A DNA stretch of 59,677 nt from a virus. The notes under the pieces were generated by a model, which searched no databases, was not told where the DNA came from, and worked only from the letters and a program-made list of their open reading frames with translations. Below are positions 46,701 through 54,612 of the stretch, piece after piece; within the stretch, counting starts at the first letter, position 1, and each line of letters begins with the position of its first letter. The stretch spans positions 1 through 59,677 of IMG/VR virus record IMGVR_UViG_3300035670_000231; one strand, written 5' to 3'. Made by a program: the position numbers and the translations under genes.

Positions 46701-47496
46701 TTGCGTTGCGTGCCAGCCGGTTGAAGGACTGGACGGTCGAGTCGAACGAGATGCCGGACGCCTGGGCACTTTTGAAGAGCGCGTCGATGGCTTGGCGGGC
46801 CTGCGTCGTGGTGCCGAGCGTGTTCTTGAGCTGCCCCTCGTAGGAGCGCCACCGATCCTGCACCGTGGCCAGCGCTGCCTGCAGCCCGACCAGCGTGGCC
46901 GAGACCCCGGCCACGACCCCGACCGTCGCGGCAGCCGCTGGCCCGAACCGGCCGAGAGCGCCGGTCAGCCCGCTGAGCAGCGACGACGAGGTGCGCAGGG
47001 CGCCGCTGAGCGCGGCCCCGCCGGCCGAGCCCGTGCCGATGCCGAAGGCCTGCGACAGGCTGGTGATCTGCCCGACCGCCCCCTGCCCGGCGTCGCCCAC
47101 ACGCTGCAGCACGCCGGCCAGTGCGGCCGTGCGGCCGGCTGCCTGCCCGGCGGCCGCGCCCAGGCGCTCCGTCTGCGCCGCGGCGGCCTGCGCGGCCCTG
47201 GCCTCGGCCGTGGCTGCCGTCGTGGTTCTGCCCAGCGCCTGGGCCAAGGCCTGCTGGGCCGTGCCGGCCGCCTGGATCTTGGGCGCCGCCGACCCCGAAG
47301 CCGTCCCGACGGCAGTGATCGCCCCGGAGGTGTCGCGGGCGGCCTTGCCGGCCTGGGTGACCTTCTTCGACGTGGCGTCGGCCGCATCGCCGACCTTGCC
47401 GATCTGTGCCGCCGCCGTGGCCGACACCCGCGAGGCGGCGAGCAGCGGCGAGGTGTCGATCTCGAAGCCTAGCTTGGCGATGTCGTCCATGGTCAC
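43720..47496 (-). CDS. H: Tail tape measure protein
   Basis: 1258 aa. The tape-measure N-terminal domain includes MLQLSQALAAGRLNGDELRS, IMENMPALAKAIADGLGVSV, LRAMGAAGELTGDKVFRALL, then long Gln/Arg-rich coiled coils and a lambda-H-type C-terminus (AANGAVFAGGRASFAYGGVV, GPEAIMPLRRGPDGRLGV). At ~0.15 nm per residue it predicts a tail of about 190 nm. ATGA overlap with the GT frame. Confidence 0.95.
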   Translation of the reverse strand: MTMDDIAKLGFEIDTSPLLAASRVSATAAAQIGKVGDAADATSKKVTQAGKAARDTSGAITAVGTASGSAAPKIQAAGTAQQALAQALGRTTTAATAEARAAQAAAAQTERLGAAAGQAAGRTAALAGVLQRVGDAGQGAVGQITSLSQAFGIGTGSAGGAALSGALRTSSSLLSGLTGALGRFGPAAAATVGVVAGVSATLVGLQAALATVQDRWRSYEGQLKNTLGTTTQARQAIDALFKSAQASGISFDSTVQSFNRLARNATELGASNDEILQLSSTIQKLGVVSGASQGEIASGMLQLSQALAAGRLNGDELRSIMENMPALAKAIADGLGVSVGALRAMGAAGELTGDKVFRALLSGSEDVQKQFEAMPDTTERAFQRVSDSWSQMLARMGEKANSSGFIQAILRATNGLIQAMTPAPGGVPPEVERYQELEAERRRFADLPGIEGERRRERIDAELRQLEPRIRELQRQQQNEEDEARAAEAARPAIAIFSRGANMAKNVQTPFGTRREIEEQIFQIENALIAAGLRGTDSTLPSDQRPNSRQVEELERALGSLRQKLLDAAGAADKFDKQAKDFAEQVRRGGGGGGIGIVAEAQGLARSIRLEGGQADTQSLIARVANSRASATAPDIQALNRQATQQQRLTDTIGKTRDEVVDFQVAQEALDWRFQQFGTVTTPAVEQAVKDYTTALRGAKQAQNALADAQFVQGMRDQMAVLMAGNRVLAQGDFAVRRAEAEERARQAERDQPGAGGLQLRQFDAQEGRSLEQRLQGMREQRSMDEVMALTPGFWDRRSLELDARIRQAQRGASPDRAAEIEREMRAGEAARIRRDDAETVRGVNESTAMTSVTLQAVLGGGGSFEIRRAQAEARARQAEERNRGMSQALEQQFMTQERLSTEQMLADASLRTRTTRETEVGIRQGQPRRLTALNQRIRAAQENAMPVFAERIDQSMRAEDEAQLSVQLAEQAESMREQLKLQQDQMLLVGMESDEVSVQQALMAKRNELLREGVALNSASAKEQLRLTEEVARGNVRLTKAQQDAKEWQAIWDSAGQGVSNSLSNAFLAAFDKSKKAGDVLRQGLSDTFKKMSADILAQALKPLQDAFVNIIKTIGTSLVGGIAGTPLPAAANGAVFAGGRASFAYGGVVNSPTLFRFAQGGVMRPGLMGEAGPEAIMPLRRGPDGRLGVSAAGGGSRGDTFNIAVNVDASGAQRQGDGQDGDATDNRGQRLGEVVAAAVRSEIVQQQRPGGLLARR

Positions 47497-48259
47497 TTGG
47501 GCTTCTCAGCCTGAGAGTCGAGGTAGGCGTCGTCGAGGGCGCGGATGGCATCGACCTCCCACGGCCTGAGCGGCCACGCCTTCAGCCGCGACCATGCGTC
47601 GATGTCGGCATGGGTGATCGGCGACAGGCCGAAGCCGCTGGCACCGCGGGCCCGGTGCAGCTCAAGGAAAGTGTCCCACAGATGCGCGCCCGCGGGCGGC
47701 ATCCTGGGCGGCTCCGGCGGCGCCTTGCCGGTCTGGCGGGCGACCGAGCGGTAGTGGTCGGCCATGCTCGCCCCGGCATGGCTGCGAGACATCAGGAAGA
47801 GGTGCCGCCCGCGCTCGATCAGTCCCTGGACGACACCGGCAAAAAATTCCGGCGCTGAACGATGAAGCTGTCGACCTGCTCGCGGATGACCGGAAAGCGC
47901 GTGTAGAGCTGGCGCGCGGCATCGACCGAGAACTCGATCGGTGCGCCCTGGCGGTCGAGAAAACCGGTCCAGCCCTTGGTGCAGCGGGCCATGACGTCGA
48001 TGGCGTCGGCCTTGGCCTCCTCGGGATCGGCCGCCGCCGTCTCGCCCTTGGCGTGCGCCGCGGCCGCCGCCTCGATGCGCTTCTGCGTCTGCTGGTGAAC
48101 CAGCCGCTGGTAGACCGGGCTGTCGGGCCCGAGGAGCGTGATGACGTGCGGCTCGCCCTTGGAATTGAGCAGCGGCCGGCCGTCGATGCCCGCCACGGTG
48201 AGCGGCGCGCCCGCCACCGAGCCCGTGAGCGTGTCGATGCCGTCGAGTGCGAAGTCCAT
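47493..48259 (-). CDS. GT: Frameshift product GT, tail assembly chaperone
   Basis: A -1 shift at T-TTT-TTG continues the G product into the downstream frame: EFFAGVVQGLIERGRHLFLM, SRSHAGASMADHYRSVARQT, then THADIDAWSRLKAWPLRPWE and a stop at 47493, giving 255 aa. The T part has no good start of its own near the shift. Fixed G to GT ratios are required for tape-measure chaperoning in lambda. Confidence 0.85.
47819..48259 (-). CDS. G: Tail assembly chaperone G
   Basis: 146 aa from ATG 48259. MDFALDGIDTLTGSVAGAPL, LLNSKGEPHVITLLGPDSPV, then VMARCTKGWTGFLDRQGAPI and ARQLYTRFPVIREQVDSFIV fit the G-type tail assembly chaperone with a DUF-like N-domain. It ends shortly after a slippery T-TTT-TTG (47846-47840) where some ribosomes shift -1 into T. 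Confidence 0.85.
   Translation of the reverse strand: MDFALDGIDTLTGSVAGAPLTVAGIDGRPLLNSKGEPHVITLLGPDSPVYQRLVHQQTQKRIEAAAAAHAKGETAAADPEEAKADAIDVMARCTKGWTGFLDRQGAPIEFSVDAARQLYTRFPVIREQVDSFIVQRRNFLPVSSRD
47840..47846 (-). promoter_or_regulatory. -1 ribosomal frameshift site T-TTT-TTG
   Basis: The heptamer reads T TTT TTG in the G frame and fits X-XXY-YYZ. The -1 frame is open across the site and the joined protein is collinear with known G-T proteins. Confidence 0.82.
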
Positions 48260-48261
48260 GC

Positions 48262-48627
48262 TCAGGCCTCCCCGGCAAGCCGGCTCTTGAGGGCGTAGCC
48301 CATCAGCGGCCAGACCTTGGCGACCGCGTTGGCGCGGGCGACCTTGCGGCCGATCTCGGCGTTGAAGTTCTCCGGGCTGGCGCATGCCGACTCGCCCGTG
48401 ACGGTGAAGCCGTTGCGCAGCACGAGCACACAGAAGGTCAAGAGATGTAACGGAGAGGCCGGACGCAAACAGCTGTCCTCCAGCAGGTGGCTGGAGTCGC
48501 CCCACACGCCGCGCATGCCGTCGGCCGCCGTGAAGTAGTGCTCGCTGGCGATGTTTGCCTCGATGTCAGCCGGCGTGATGCGCGGCGCGGTCAGGCCTTT
48601 GGCCTGGATCTCCTGCTCGATGTCCAT
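48262..48627 (-). CDS. N4 gp49 / Sf6 gp66 family protein in the tail operon
   Basis: 121 aa from ATG 48627. TPADIEANIASEHYFTAADG, then LLTFCVLVLRNGFTVTGESA, CASPENFNAEIGRKVARANA and VWPLMGY are an unmistakable match to the N4 Gp49/Sf6 gp66 family. The family is usually a lone early or accessory gene; here it lies between the tail tube and the chaperone. Function unknown, possibly gained by recombination. Confidence 0.88.
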   Translation of the reverse strand: MDIEQEIQAKGLTAPRITPADIEANIASEHYFTAADGMRGVWGDSSHLLEDSCLRPASPLHLLTFCVLVLRNGFTVTGESACASPENFNAEIGRKVARANAVAKVWPLMGYALKSRLAGEA

Positions 48628-48688
48628 GGGTGCTCCTGAAATGACGAACGGCCCCGCAGGGCCGTCGAAGTGTAGCGCCATGCGCCTA

Positions 48689-49900
48689 TCAGGCATTCGC
48701 CCGCTGGATCACCAGCGTCGAGGCATCCCGGCCCGAGCCCGCCGTCGGCAGCAGCGCCTGGAACGGGAAGGTGGCGATCACCCCGCCGTCCGGGCCCACC
48801 GTCTTCGAGTAGCCCGAGAGCTTCACCCGCTGCATGTTGAAGACGAGGAAGTCGGGCGCCGCGCCACCGATCGCCGCCAGATCGAGCTGGGAGACGATGT
48901 CGACCTCGCTCTCCGCCACGAACGCGTCGATCAGGCTCGTGTCCTCGATGTAGGCCGAGACGTTGCCCGTGAGGACCATCCGGCCGAAGAAGATCTCCGG
49001 CGCGATCGGCGAGCCCACGACGCCCTGCATCGAGAGGTTGTTGGTGACCTGGAAGTCCAGCGCCGTCACCACGGCCCGCTCGGCCCCGGCGATGCGCAGG
49101 CTGCCGTTCAGGCCGGCGAAGATCCCGGTGTTGGGGGCTGCCGTCGGCGCCGTGAAGTAGGGGCTGCTGGCGCCGGAGAGGATCGTCCCGTCCTGCCCCA
49201 TCATGTCCCAGCTCACCGTGGCCATGCCGTTGGGCGGCAGCGAGATGCTGGCGCTGTTCATGCGCACCCCGACATACCGCTCGGAGTTGTCGAGGTCCGG
49301 ATTGACCTGCTCGATCGTGTAGCTGTCCTTGAGGACGCCGGTCGTGAGCTTGCGCCCCTGCACCGCCACGGTGAAGGTGGTCACAGGCGATGCCACGTCG
49401 ACCGCGGGCTTGGGGAACACCGTCACGGTGCGATTGGTGGTGCCGCCGAAGCCGACGATACGGAAGTTCCGGCCGTTGATGCTGGCGTTGACCGTGCCGA
49501 AGCGGACGACGTCGCCCAGGCGCAGGCCGAGCGCCACCGGGTCGCCGCCGCCGAAGGTGAAGGTGCCGGCCGAGGCCGAGGCCGCGACGCTGGTCAGTTG
49601 CGACTGCGACAGGCTGGTGCCGGCCGCCCAGGTGCCGCGCAGCAGCGAGGCCAGCCAGTCGTCGTAGGTCTGCAGGCTCAGCTCGCCCTCGATCCCGCCG
49701 GTGACGCTGCGCATGCCGTGCCGCAGGTCCGACACCTGCTGATCAGGGCGCACCTCGTTCGACGCGAAGCTCTCCTTGCTCAGGCTCAAGGACGAGGAGA
49801 CGCGGCGGATGGACTGGCTCGATCCGGCGCTGGCCGGCGTGCCGAAGGTCGACTCCTTGGCGTAGGCGATCGAGACATTGACGGCGTTCTGCAGGGCCAT
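48689..49900 (-). CDS. V: Major tail (tube) protein
   Basis: 403 aa. AVNVSIAYAKESTFGTPASA, GMRSVTGGIEGELSLQTYDD, WLASLLRGTWAAGTS, YTIEQVNPDLDNSERYVGVR and MRTVSWDMMGQDGTILSGAS-like stretches are the phage tail-tube family; a later domain (IEDTSLIDAFVAESEVDIVS, DFLVFNMQRVKLSGYSKTVG) completes the tube fold. Forms the hexameric tube rings. Confidence 0.9.
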   Translation of the reverse strand: MALQNAVNVSIAYAKESTFGTPASAGSSQSIRRVSSSLSLSKESFASNEVRPDQQVSDLRHGMRSVTGGIEGELSLQTYDDWLASLLRGTWAAGTSLSQSQLTSVAASASAGTFTFGGGDPVALGLRLGDVVRFGTVNASINGRNFRIVGFGGTTNRTVTVFPKPAVDVASPVTTFTVAVQGRKLTTGVLKDSYTIEQVNPDLDNSERYVGVRMNSASISLPPNGMATVSWDMMGQDGTILSGASSPYFTAPTAAPNTGIFAGLNGSLRIAGAERAVVTALDFQVTNNLSMQGVVGSPIAPEIFFGRMVLTGNVSAYIEDTSLIDAFVAESEVDIVSQLDLAAIGGAAPDFLVFNMQRVKLSGYSKTVGPDGGVIATFPFQALLPTAGSGRDASTLVIQRANA

Positions 49901-49915
49901 GGTGCTCTCCGAAAA

Positions 49916-50335
49916 TCAGGTGAAAGTGTAGGCGATCAGGGTCGCCGTGACGGTGGTCTGGATCCAGTCCGGCTCCGGCCGGAGTGGGGTGCGCTCGACC
50001 TTGGTGACGATCGCCGACTGGCCGCCGTAGACCACGGTGACACCAGGGCGGAAGCCGTCCATCAGCGCGCTCGCGGCCTGCTCGATCGCCAGCGTGCCCT
50101 GGCCGGACGGGTAGACCAGCGACAGGCTCGCGGCGATCGTGTGCGCGAGCGCTCCGCTCGCACCCATGCCGCGCACCTCCGAGCCGATCGGCCGCATGGC
50201 CTCGGCCAGGAACGGCGTCCCCCGCGTCGGCTCGAACGCGAGGCCCTCCCAGGCGCGCTCGGCGGGCAGACCGGCAAGGCCGACCAGCCGCTGGCGCACC
50301 GCGGCGCGAACGTTGGCGTGGACGTTGGCGCTCAC
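49916..50335 (-). CDS. U: Tail terminator-like protein (DUF4128)
   Basis: 139 aa. AAVRQRLVGLAGLPAERAWE, GLAFEPTRGTPFLAEAMRPI and EQAASALMDGFRPGVTVVYG match the DUF4128 terminators of siphophages that cap the tail tube and join it to the head. ATGA overlap with the next gene upstream. Confidence 0.85.
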   Translation of the reverse strand: MSANVHANVRAAVRQRLVGLAGLPAERAWEGLAFEPTRGTPFLAEAMRPIGSEVRGMGASGALAHTIAASLSLVYPSGQGTLAIEQAASALMDGFRPGVTVVYGGQSAIVTKVERTPLRPEPDWIQTTVTATLIAYTFT

Positions 50336-50772
50336 GACAGCTTCAGCTCCTTGGCCACGCGGGCCACGATCCGCGGCCAGCGCTTGACCGCGTTGCCGAC
50401 GAAGAAGCGCCCGGTCTGGTTGTAGGTCCGGCCCAGGCTGTCCTGGCCGACGAAGCCGTACTCCAGGCGCATCGCGTAGCGGGCGTTGTTGGTGAGAAAG
50501 AACCGATCGCCGCGCTTGATGCCCTGCACGGCCAGGGTGACCGAGGCCTGCGCCGCCGCACCCGAGGCGTCGAGCGCGCCGCCGCCGCCGGCCGGGGCGC
50601 CGATGCTAGGCTGCCAGGAGCCGCGCAGGAAGCCCGTGTCGACCGGCGTGGCCTTGACGACGTCCTCGCTCAGTTGCAGGGCCGACTGGCGCGCCAGGGC
50701 GTCGAGCTTGTCGCCCGCCTTCAGCGCCCAGGCGCCGAGCGTGGCCTTGAACTGCTTCCCGTTGCTCGCCAT
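50332..50772 (-). CDS. Head-tail joining protein, HK97 gp10-like
   Basis: 146 aa from ATG 50772 (an ATG at 50793 also exists). ATPVDTGFLRGSWQPSIG is the HK97 gp10 hallmark (VDTG.LR.SW), with FFLTNNARYAMRLEYGFVGQ and SVFVGNAVKRWPRIVARVAK-type ends. Neck or tail-completion protein. Confidence 0.86.
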   Translation of the reverse strand: MASNGKQFKATLGAWALKAGDKLDALARQSALQLSEDVVKATPVDTGFLRGSWQPSIGAPAGGGGALDASGAAAQASVTLAVQGIKRGDRFFLTNNARYAMRLEYGFVGQDSLGRTYNQTGRFFVGNAVKRWPRIVARVAKELKLS

Positions 50773-50776
50773 GACG

Positions 50777-51142
50777 TCACTCGGCGTAGGCAAGGGTGTA
50801 GATCGCCCCGTCGGCGGCCGGGTCGTAGGTGGTCGACCAGAAGATCGTCCACTGCTTGCCGCCCCAGGTCACGATGTCGCCGGGCTCCGGGCGGATGGTC
50901 TGCGAGCGCTGCGCGATATGCAGCTCGATCAGGTCGCGGCGCTCAAGGCTGCCGATGCGGAACTCCGCCGACTTGCCGGGGGGCAGGCCGACGGCGCGGA
51001 AGGTGTAGCTCGCGGTGACCGTCACCCGCGCCTGGGTGACCGGGTCGTAGCTGACGCCGGTGGTGCGTTGCAGCGGCAGCGCGGCGCCCTTGACGGCGAT
51101 CAGCCGGTGCGCCGCGTCGATGAGGGCGCCGTAGCTCGCCAC
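50777..51142 (-). CDS. Head-tail adaptor protein (121 aa)
   Basis: ALIDAAHRLIAVKGAALPLQ, RTTGVSYDPVTQARVTVTAS, RIGSLERRDLIELHIAQRSQ and PGDIVTWGGKQWTIFWSTTY: a small beta-barrel neck protein of the stopper/adaptor kind, located where siphophages carry gpFII-like proteins. Confidence 0.8.
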   Translation of the reverse strand: MASYGALIDAAHRLIAVKGAALPLQRTTGVSYDPVTQARVTVTASYTFRAVGLPPGKSAEFRIGSLERRDLIELHIAQRSQTIRPEPGDIVTWGGKQWTIFWSTTYDPAADGAIYTLAYAE

Positions 51143-51146
51143 GGCG

Positions 51147-51701
51147 TCACACCTCGCCCGGCGTGTCGTGGACCCCGAGCGAGACCGCTGCTGCCACCGC
51201 CGGCGGCGTCCAGCCCGGCCCGCCCATGCGGCCGGCCTCCGAGCGGGCGAACGGCTTCAGCAGCTCGACGGCCACGGTGTAGACCGTGCCGGTGGGGGCG
51301 TCGTCGGCGTAGGTGGTGCTGATCGGCCCGACACTCTCCGAGACGACCTTGCCGCCGCGGGCGAGGTCGGTGAAGAGCGAGGTCGAGGCGGCGCGCAGCG
51401 CCAGCTCGGCGCAGGCGTCCTTGACCCGCTTGGGCACGCCCGTCACCTCGTAGCCCGACCAGTCGAACAGGCCGGTGCGCGGGAACTCCAGGGCCTGCGA
51501 CGGCTTCAGCCGCGAGGCCTTGTAGCGCTGCAGGCTGTCGATGTAGGCCGTGGCCTGACGCAGCGCCTGCTCCTGCACCTCGAAGTCGAGGTCCTCCCAC
51601 GCGGCATTGCCGCGCAGGCGGTGATAGGCCGAGGCCTGATTGACCGAGAGGTAGCTCTCGGCGTCAGCCAGCCCGGTGCCGTTCTCGACGATCAGCGCCA
51701 T
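51147..51701 (-). CDS. Head-tail connector of the DnaT-like (DnaT_2) family
   Basis: 184 aa. VENGTGLADAESYLSVNQAS, RGNAAWEDLDFEVQEQALRQ, AYIDSLQRYKASRLKPSQAL and VPKRVKDACAELALRAASTS are the family annotated DnaT-like but found in the head-tail region. Position next to the adaptor indicates a connector. Confidence 0.85.
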   Translation of the reverse strand: MALIVENGTGLADAESYLSVNQASAYHRLRGNAAWEDLDFEVQEQALRQATAYIDSLQRYKASRLKPSQALEFPRTGLFDWSGYEVTGVPKRVKDACAELALRAASTSLFTDLARGGKVVSESVGPISTTYADDAPTGTVYTVAVELLKPFARSEAGRMGGPGWTPPAVAAAVSLGVHDTPGEV

Positions 51702-51726
51702 GGCGCGCGCCCTTCCTTGCCGCCCG

Positions 51727-52134
51727 TCAGGCCGCGGCCGCCGCTTCGGCCTCGGCCTTGGTCATCGGGCCGTCCTCGGTGCCGTCGGCATGCACCACGT
51801 ACCAGCGGCCGAAGCCCCGGTGGACCGCGGTCTTGCCGGTGTCGGCGGCCGACTGGACATCCTCGCCGTTGTCCGGGTCGATCTCCTGGCCGGCAGGCTC
51901 GTCCGCCACCGGCTCGGCGGCCCTGCGCGGCGCCTGCAGGAGCGCCGGCACGACCTCGGGCGGAATCGGGCTGACGACCCGGTTCTCGTACATCTGCCGC
52001 AGGCGGCGCTCGGCGAGGTTGGCCTTGTCGAGGCGATCGCCGGGCTTGTACTGTCGCCCGTTGATCGTGACGACCCGCAGTACCTGGAAGTCGTAGAGCG
52101 GCGAGAACGGCAGCGGGTGATTGAAGCGCGACAT
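51727..52134 (-). CDS. Head-region protein (135 aa)
   Basis: FQVLRVVTINGRQYKPGDRL, LDKANLAERRLRQMYENRVV (a lysine/arginine-rich small domain), then a disordered acidic linker and a GFGRWYVVHADGTEDGPMTK tail motif seen in phage head completion proteins. It lies between the capsid and the connectors; exact role unknown. Confidence 0.78.
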   Translation of the reverse strand: MSRFNHPLPFSPLYDFQVLRVVTINGRQYKPGDRLDKANLAERRLRQMYENRVVSPIPPEVVPALLQAPRRAAEPVADEPAGQEIDPDNGEDVQSAADTGKTAVHRGFGRWYVVHADGTEDGPMTKAEAEAAAAA

Positions 52135-52199
52135 GCGGACCTCGTGCGGCAGGAGAACGCGTCAGCATAGCAGGGCGGCCTGCGCCGCCCCGCCACGCA

Positions 52200-53186
52200 T
52201 CAGGCGACGATGCTGTCCCAGAAGTAGCCGAGATCGGCGGCGACCAGCTTGCAGTCGAACGCCATCTCGATCTCCACCCGGTCGGATGCCAGCGGCTCCA
52301 TACGGAACTGCTTGATCCGGCTGCCCTCGGCGCCGGCGCCCACGTAGCCGGTCCACGAGAACACGTAGCCGGCCGACGGGGTCATCAGGCCAGGGCTCGG
52401 GTTGGCGTAGCAGAGCAGCGCCTTCTTGCCGCCGATGAAGGCGTGCTGGGCGGACCGGCCCTCGACGGCGGTGTTCTCGATCGCGTTCATGACCTCGATC
52501 GAGTCCACCTCGAACAGGCGGGCGAGCGAGTCACGGCTGGCCTGCGCCGGCGCGCCGGAGGTCTGGCCGTACTTCAGGCGGTCGATGACGTCCGGGTGAT
52601 CCACGAGCGCGTCGTAGACCTGCCGGCCGAGGACGAGCTTGTTGGGCTCGAAGCCGGTGGACTGCAGGATCGCCGTCTTGGCTGCGCGCACGTTCTCGAT
52701 TGGGTTCGAGTTCGCGTCTGACCAGTGCAGAACCTGGCCGCCGCCGGTGATCGTGGCCACGCCATCGACGTCGTTGGTCCAGACCCCTTCCCGGAAGTAC
52801 CGGGAGACCCAGATCTTCTCGCGCTTGATCAGCGCCTTGTGCGTGACGAACGCGGTGGCCTCGCGGTCCGGGTTCAGCATCGCGTCAGCGTTGGAGCGGA
52901 CCTGATCCGGGATGTCCTTGTGGAAGGCGTAGACCGGCGCGTAGTAGGTCGGCGAGCTGTCCAGGCGGTAGCCGCCACCCGACGATTCGGTGCCGGGCGC
53001 CCGCTCCGTCATCTCGTCGCGGTTGAAGTCGCCGCGCTCGTAGGTGTAGTAGCGGTCGGATTGCTTGCTGACCGGGATGTTGGGGAAAACCCGCGCCGCC
53101 ACGAAGTTGCTGGCGTTCTGCAGGTACGCGATCGAGATGTTCGAAAGCGGGACGTTGACATGGACGTCGCCGGGAGTCGGTTGCAT
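52200..53186 (-). CDS. Major capsid protein (HK97 fold)
   Basis: 328 aa. VPLSNISIAYLQNASNFVAA, RVFPNIPVSKQSDRYYTYER, PTYYAPVYAFHKDIPDQVRS, LNPDREATAFVTHKALIKRE, RVYDALVDHPDVIDRLKYG-type segments and SWTGYVGAGAEGSRIKQFRM are the proteobacterial siphophage capsid family with the P-domain near the C-terminus. No obvious long delta domain, so scaffolding comes from a separate gene (53695). Confidence 0.92.
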   Translation of the reverse strand: MQPTPGDVHVNVPLSNISIAYLQNASNFVAARVFPNIPVSKQSDRYYTYERGDFNRDEMTERAPGTESSGGGYRLDSSPTYYAPVYAFHKDIPDQVRSNADAMLNPDREATAFVTHKALIKREKIWVSRYFREGVWTNDVDGVATITGGGQVLHWSDANSNPIENVRAAKTAILQSTGFEPNKLVLGRQVYDALVDHPDVIDRLKYGQTSGAPAQASRDSLARLFEVDSIEVMNAIENTAVEGRSAQHAFIGGKKALLCYANPSPGLMTPSAGYVFSWTGYVGAGAEGSRIKQFRMEPLASDRVEIEMAFDCKLVAADLGYFWDSIVA

Positions 53187-53229
53187 GGTGGTCCTCCGGT
53201 ATCAGTGAGGTTGCGGTTCCGCCCGGCGA

Positions 53230-53655
53230 TCAGGCGGCGGTGGTGGGCGCAGCGCCCGAGCTGGTCAGCAGCACGGCGAAGACGTCGTTGGTCGCGGCAC
53301 CTTCCAGGGCCACGCCGACGACGTTCGAGCCGATCAGGGCGTCGGCGGCTTCGTGCTGAGTCGTATCGGTGCGGCCCAGAGTGGCGGCGACGAGCTTGCC
53401 GTCGGCGTCGGCCGCGACCAGCGCGCCTGCAGTGACAGGTCCGCCAGCGATGGCCTTGCTGACCGGGCCCACAGTCACGACCGTGGCGGCCTGCCCGGCG
53501 GTGGGCTTGTTCTGCAGGATGCCGATGGCGAACTCGCCGGCAGCGGCCAGCGCGGCCTGCCCGGACGAGTTGACCTTGACGGCGTAAAACTGCTTGGCCG
53601 ACAGGTCGGCGGCAGCCGGCAGCGAGTGAACGTTGCCCGTGTTCTGGATGCTCAT
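53230..53655 (-). CDS. Capsid decoration-like protein (DUF2190)
   Basis: 141 aa: QFYAVKVNSSGQAALAAAGE, FAIGILQNKPTAGQAATVVT, GPVTAGALVAADADGKLVAA, then EAADALIGSNVVGVALEGAA. The beta-rich DUF2190 pattern next to the capsid gene is typical of head decoration or cement proteins. Confidence 0.85.
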   Translation of the reverse strand: MSIQNTGNVHSLPAAADLSAKQFYAVKVNSSGQAALAAAGEFAIGILQNKPTAGQAATVVTVGPVSKAIAGGPVTAGALVAADADGKLVAATLGRTDTTQHEAADALIGSNVVGVALEGAATNDVFAVLLTSSGAAPTTAA

Positions 53656-53694
53656 GGTGTTCCTCCGGTGGAGTGGTGCACAGGCGACGCGGCT

Positions 53695-54612
53695 TCAGGC
53701 AGCCCGGCGCTTCTGGACATAGGCGCCGTACAGCGCCGGGTTCTGTTCGACCGCCTTGGTGTAGGCGGCCTCGTAGGTCATGCCGGTGTTGGCCTTCTGG
53801 ATCTCCTCGGCCTTGGCCTTGAGCATCTCGGCGGGGTCGCCGTCGACCGCGGCAGCCGAGCCCATGGCCTTGAAGAGCGGCGACTTGCTGGCGATCTCGC
53901 CGGCCGACTTGAGCAGCGTCTCCAGGGCGGCGGCATCATCGGCCGTGGTGGCGCCCTTGGCCACGCGCATCAGCAGCGGGCCCACCTCGTCGGCGTTGCC
54001 GAAGCCGATGGCCTTGGCCTTGGCGATGGCCGTCTCAGCGTCCTGCTTGTCGCGGGCCTTTTGCAGCTCCGCACGGGCGTCCGCCTCGGCCTTGCGCGCC
54101 TTGAGGATAGCCTCGCGGGCGGGCTCGGGCAGCGACTTCAGGAAGGCCTCGTCGGCCGAGGCAGGGTCGGCCGCCTTGGCGATCGTGCCCTCCAGCTCGG
54201 CGATGCGTGCATCCTTGGCCTTGACCACGCCCTCCAGCTCGGCCGCCTTGGCCGTGGCCGCCTCGTTGCTCTTGGACAGCTCGTCGAGCCGGGCCTCGGC
54301 TTCTTCCAGCGACTTGCTCAGCGCTTCCAGATCCATTGCGATCTCCTGGTTCATTGCCGCGGCATTCGCCGCCGATTTCGCCATGGCGCGCCGGCCGCGC
54401 GGGCCCATGTCGTCGTCTTCTTCCATGTCGTCGTCGTCGTAGTCCGCCGACTTCGCCATGCAGTTGCCCTTCTTCATGCACGCATCGGGGGTCTTGCAGC
54501 CCTCGCACGGCTTCATCTTGGCCTTGAAGATCTCGACCTTGGCGCCAGGGTTTGCGCCGTCATCGACGAGGCTGATCTCCTCGATCTCCATGTCCGAAAG
54601 TGCGGTTGCCAT
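53695..54612 (-). CDS. Scaffold-like capsid assembly protein (305 aa)
   Basis: From ATG 54612, in TGATG overlap with the protease stop. N-terminal LVDDGANPGAKVEIFKAKMK, CEGCKTPDACMKKGNC, then acidic DYDDDDMEEDDDM, a long coiled coil (KSLEEAEARLDELSKSNEAA and onward) and a helical end (GDPAEMLKAKAEEIQKANTG). Coiled-coil proteins between protease and capsid genes serve as scaffolds. Confidence 0.82.
   Translation of the reverse strand: MATALSDMEIEEISLVDDGANPGAKVEIFKAKMKPCEGCKTPDACMKKGNCMAKSADYDDDDMEEDDDMGPRGRRAMAKSAANAAAMNQEIAMDLEALSKSLEEAEARLDELSKSNEAATAKAAELEGVVKAKDARIAELEGTIAKAADPASADEAFLKSLPEPAREAILKARKAEADARAELQKARDKQDAETAIAKAKAIGFGNADEVGPLLMRVAKGATTADDAAALETLLKSAGEIASKSPLFKAMGSAAAVDGDPAEMLKAKAEEIQKANTGMTYEAAYTKAVEQNPALYGAYVQKRRAA

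Noticed and set aside
44833-47472. 879-aa plus-strand open frame opposite the tape measure
   Set aside because: Same type of antisense shadow; no start site, no family resemblance.
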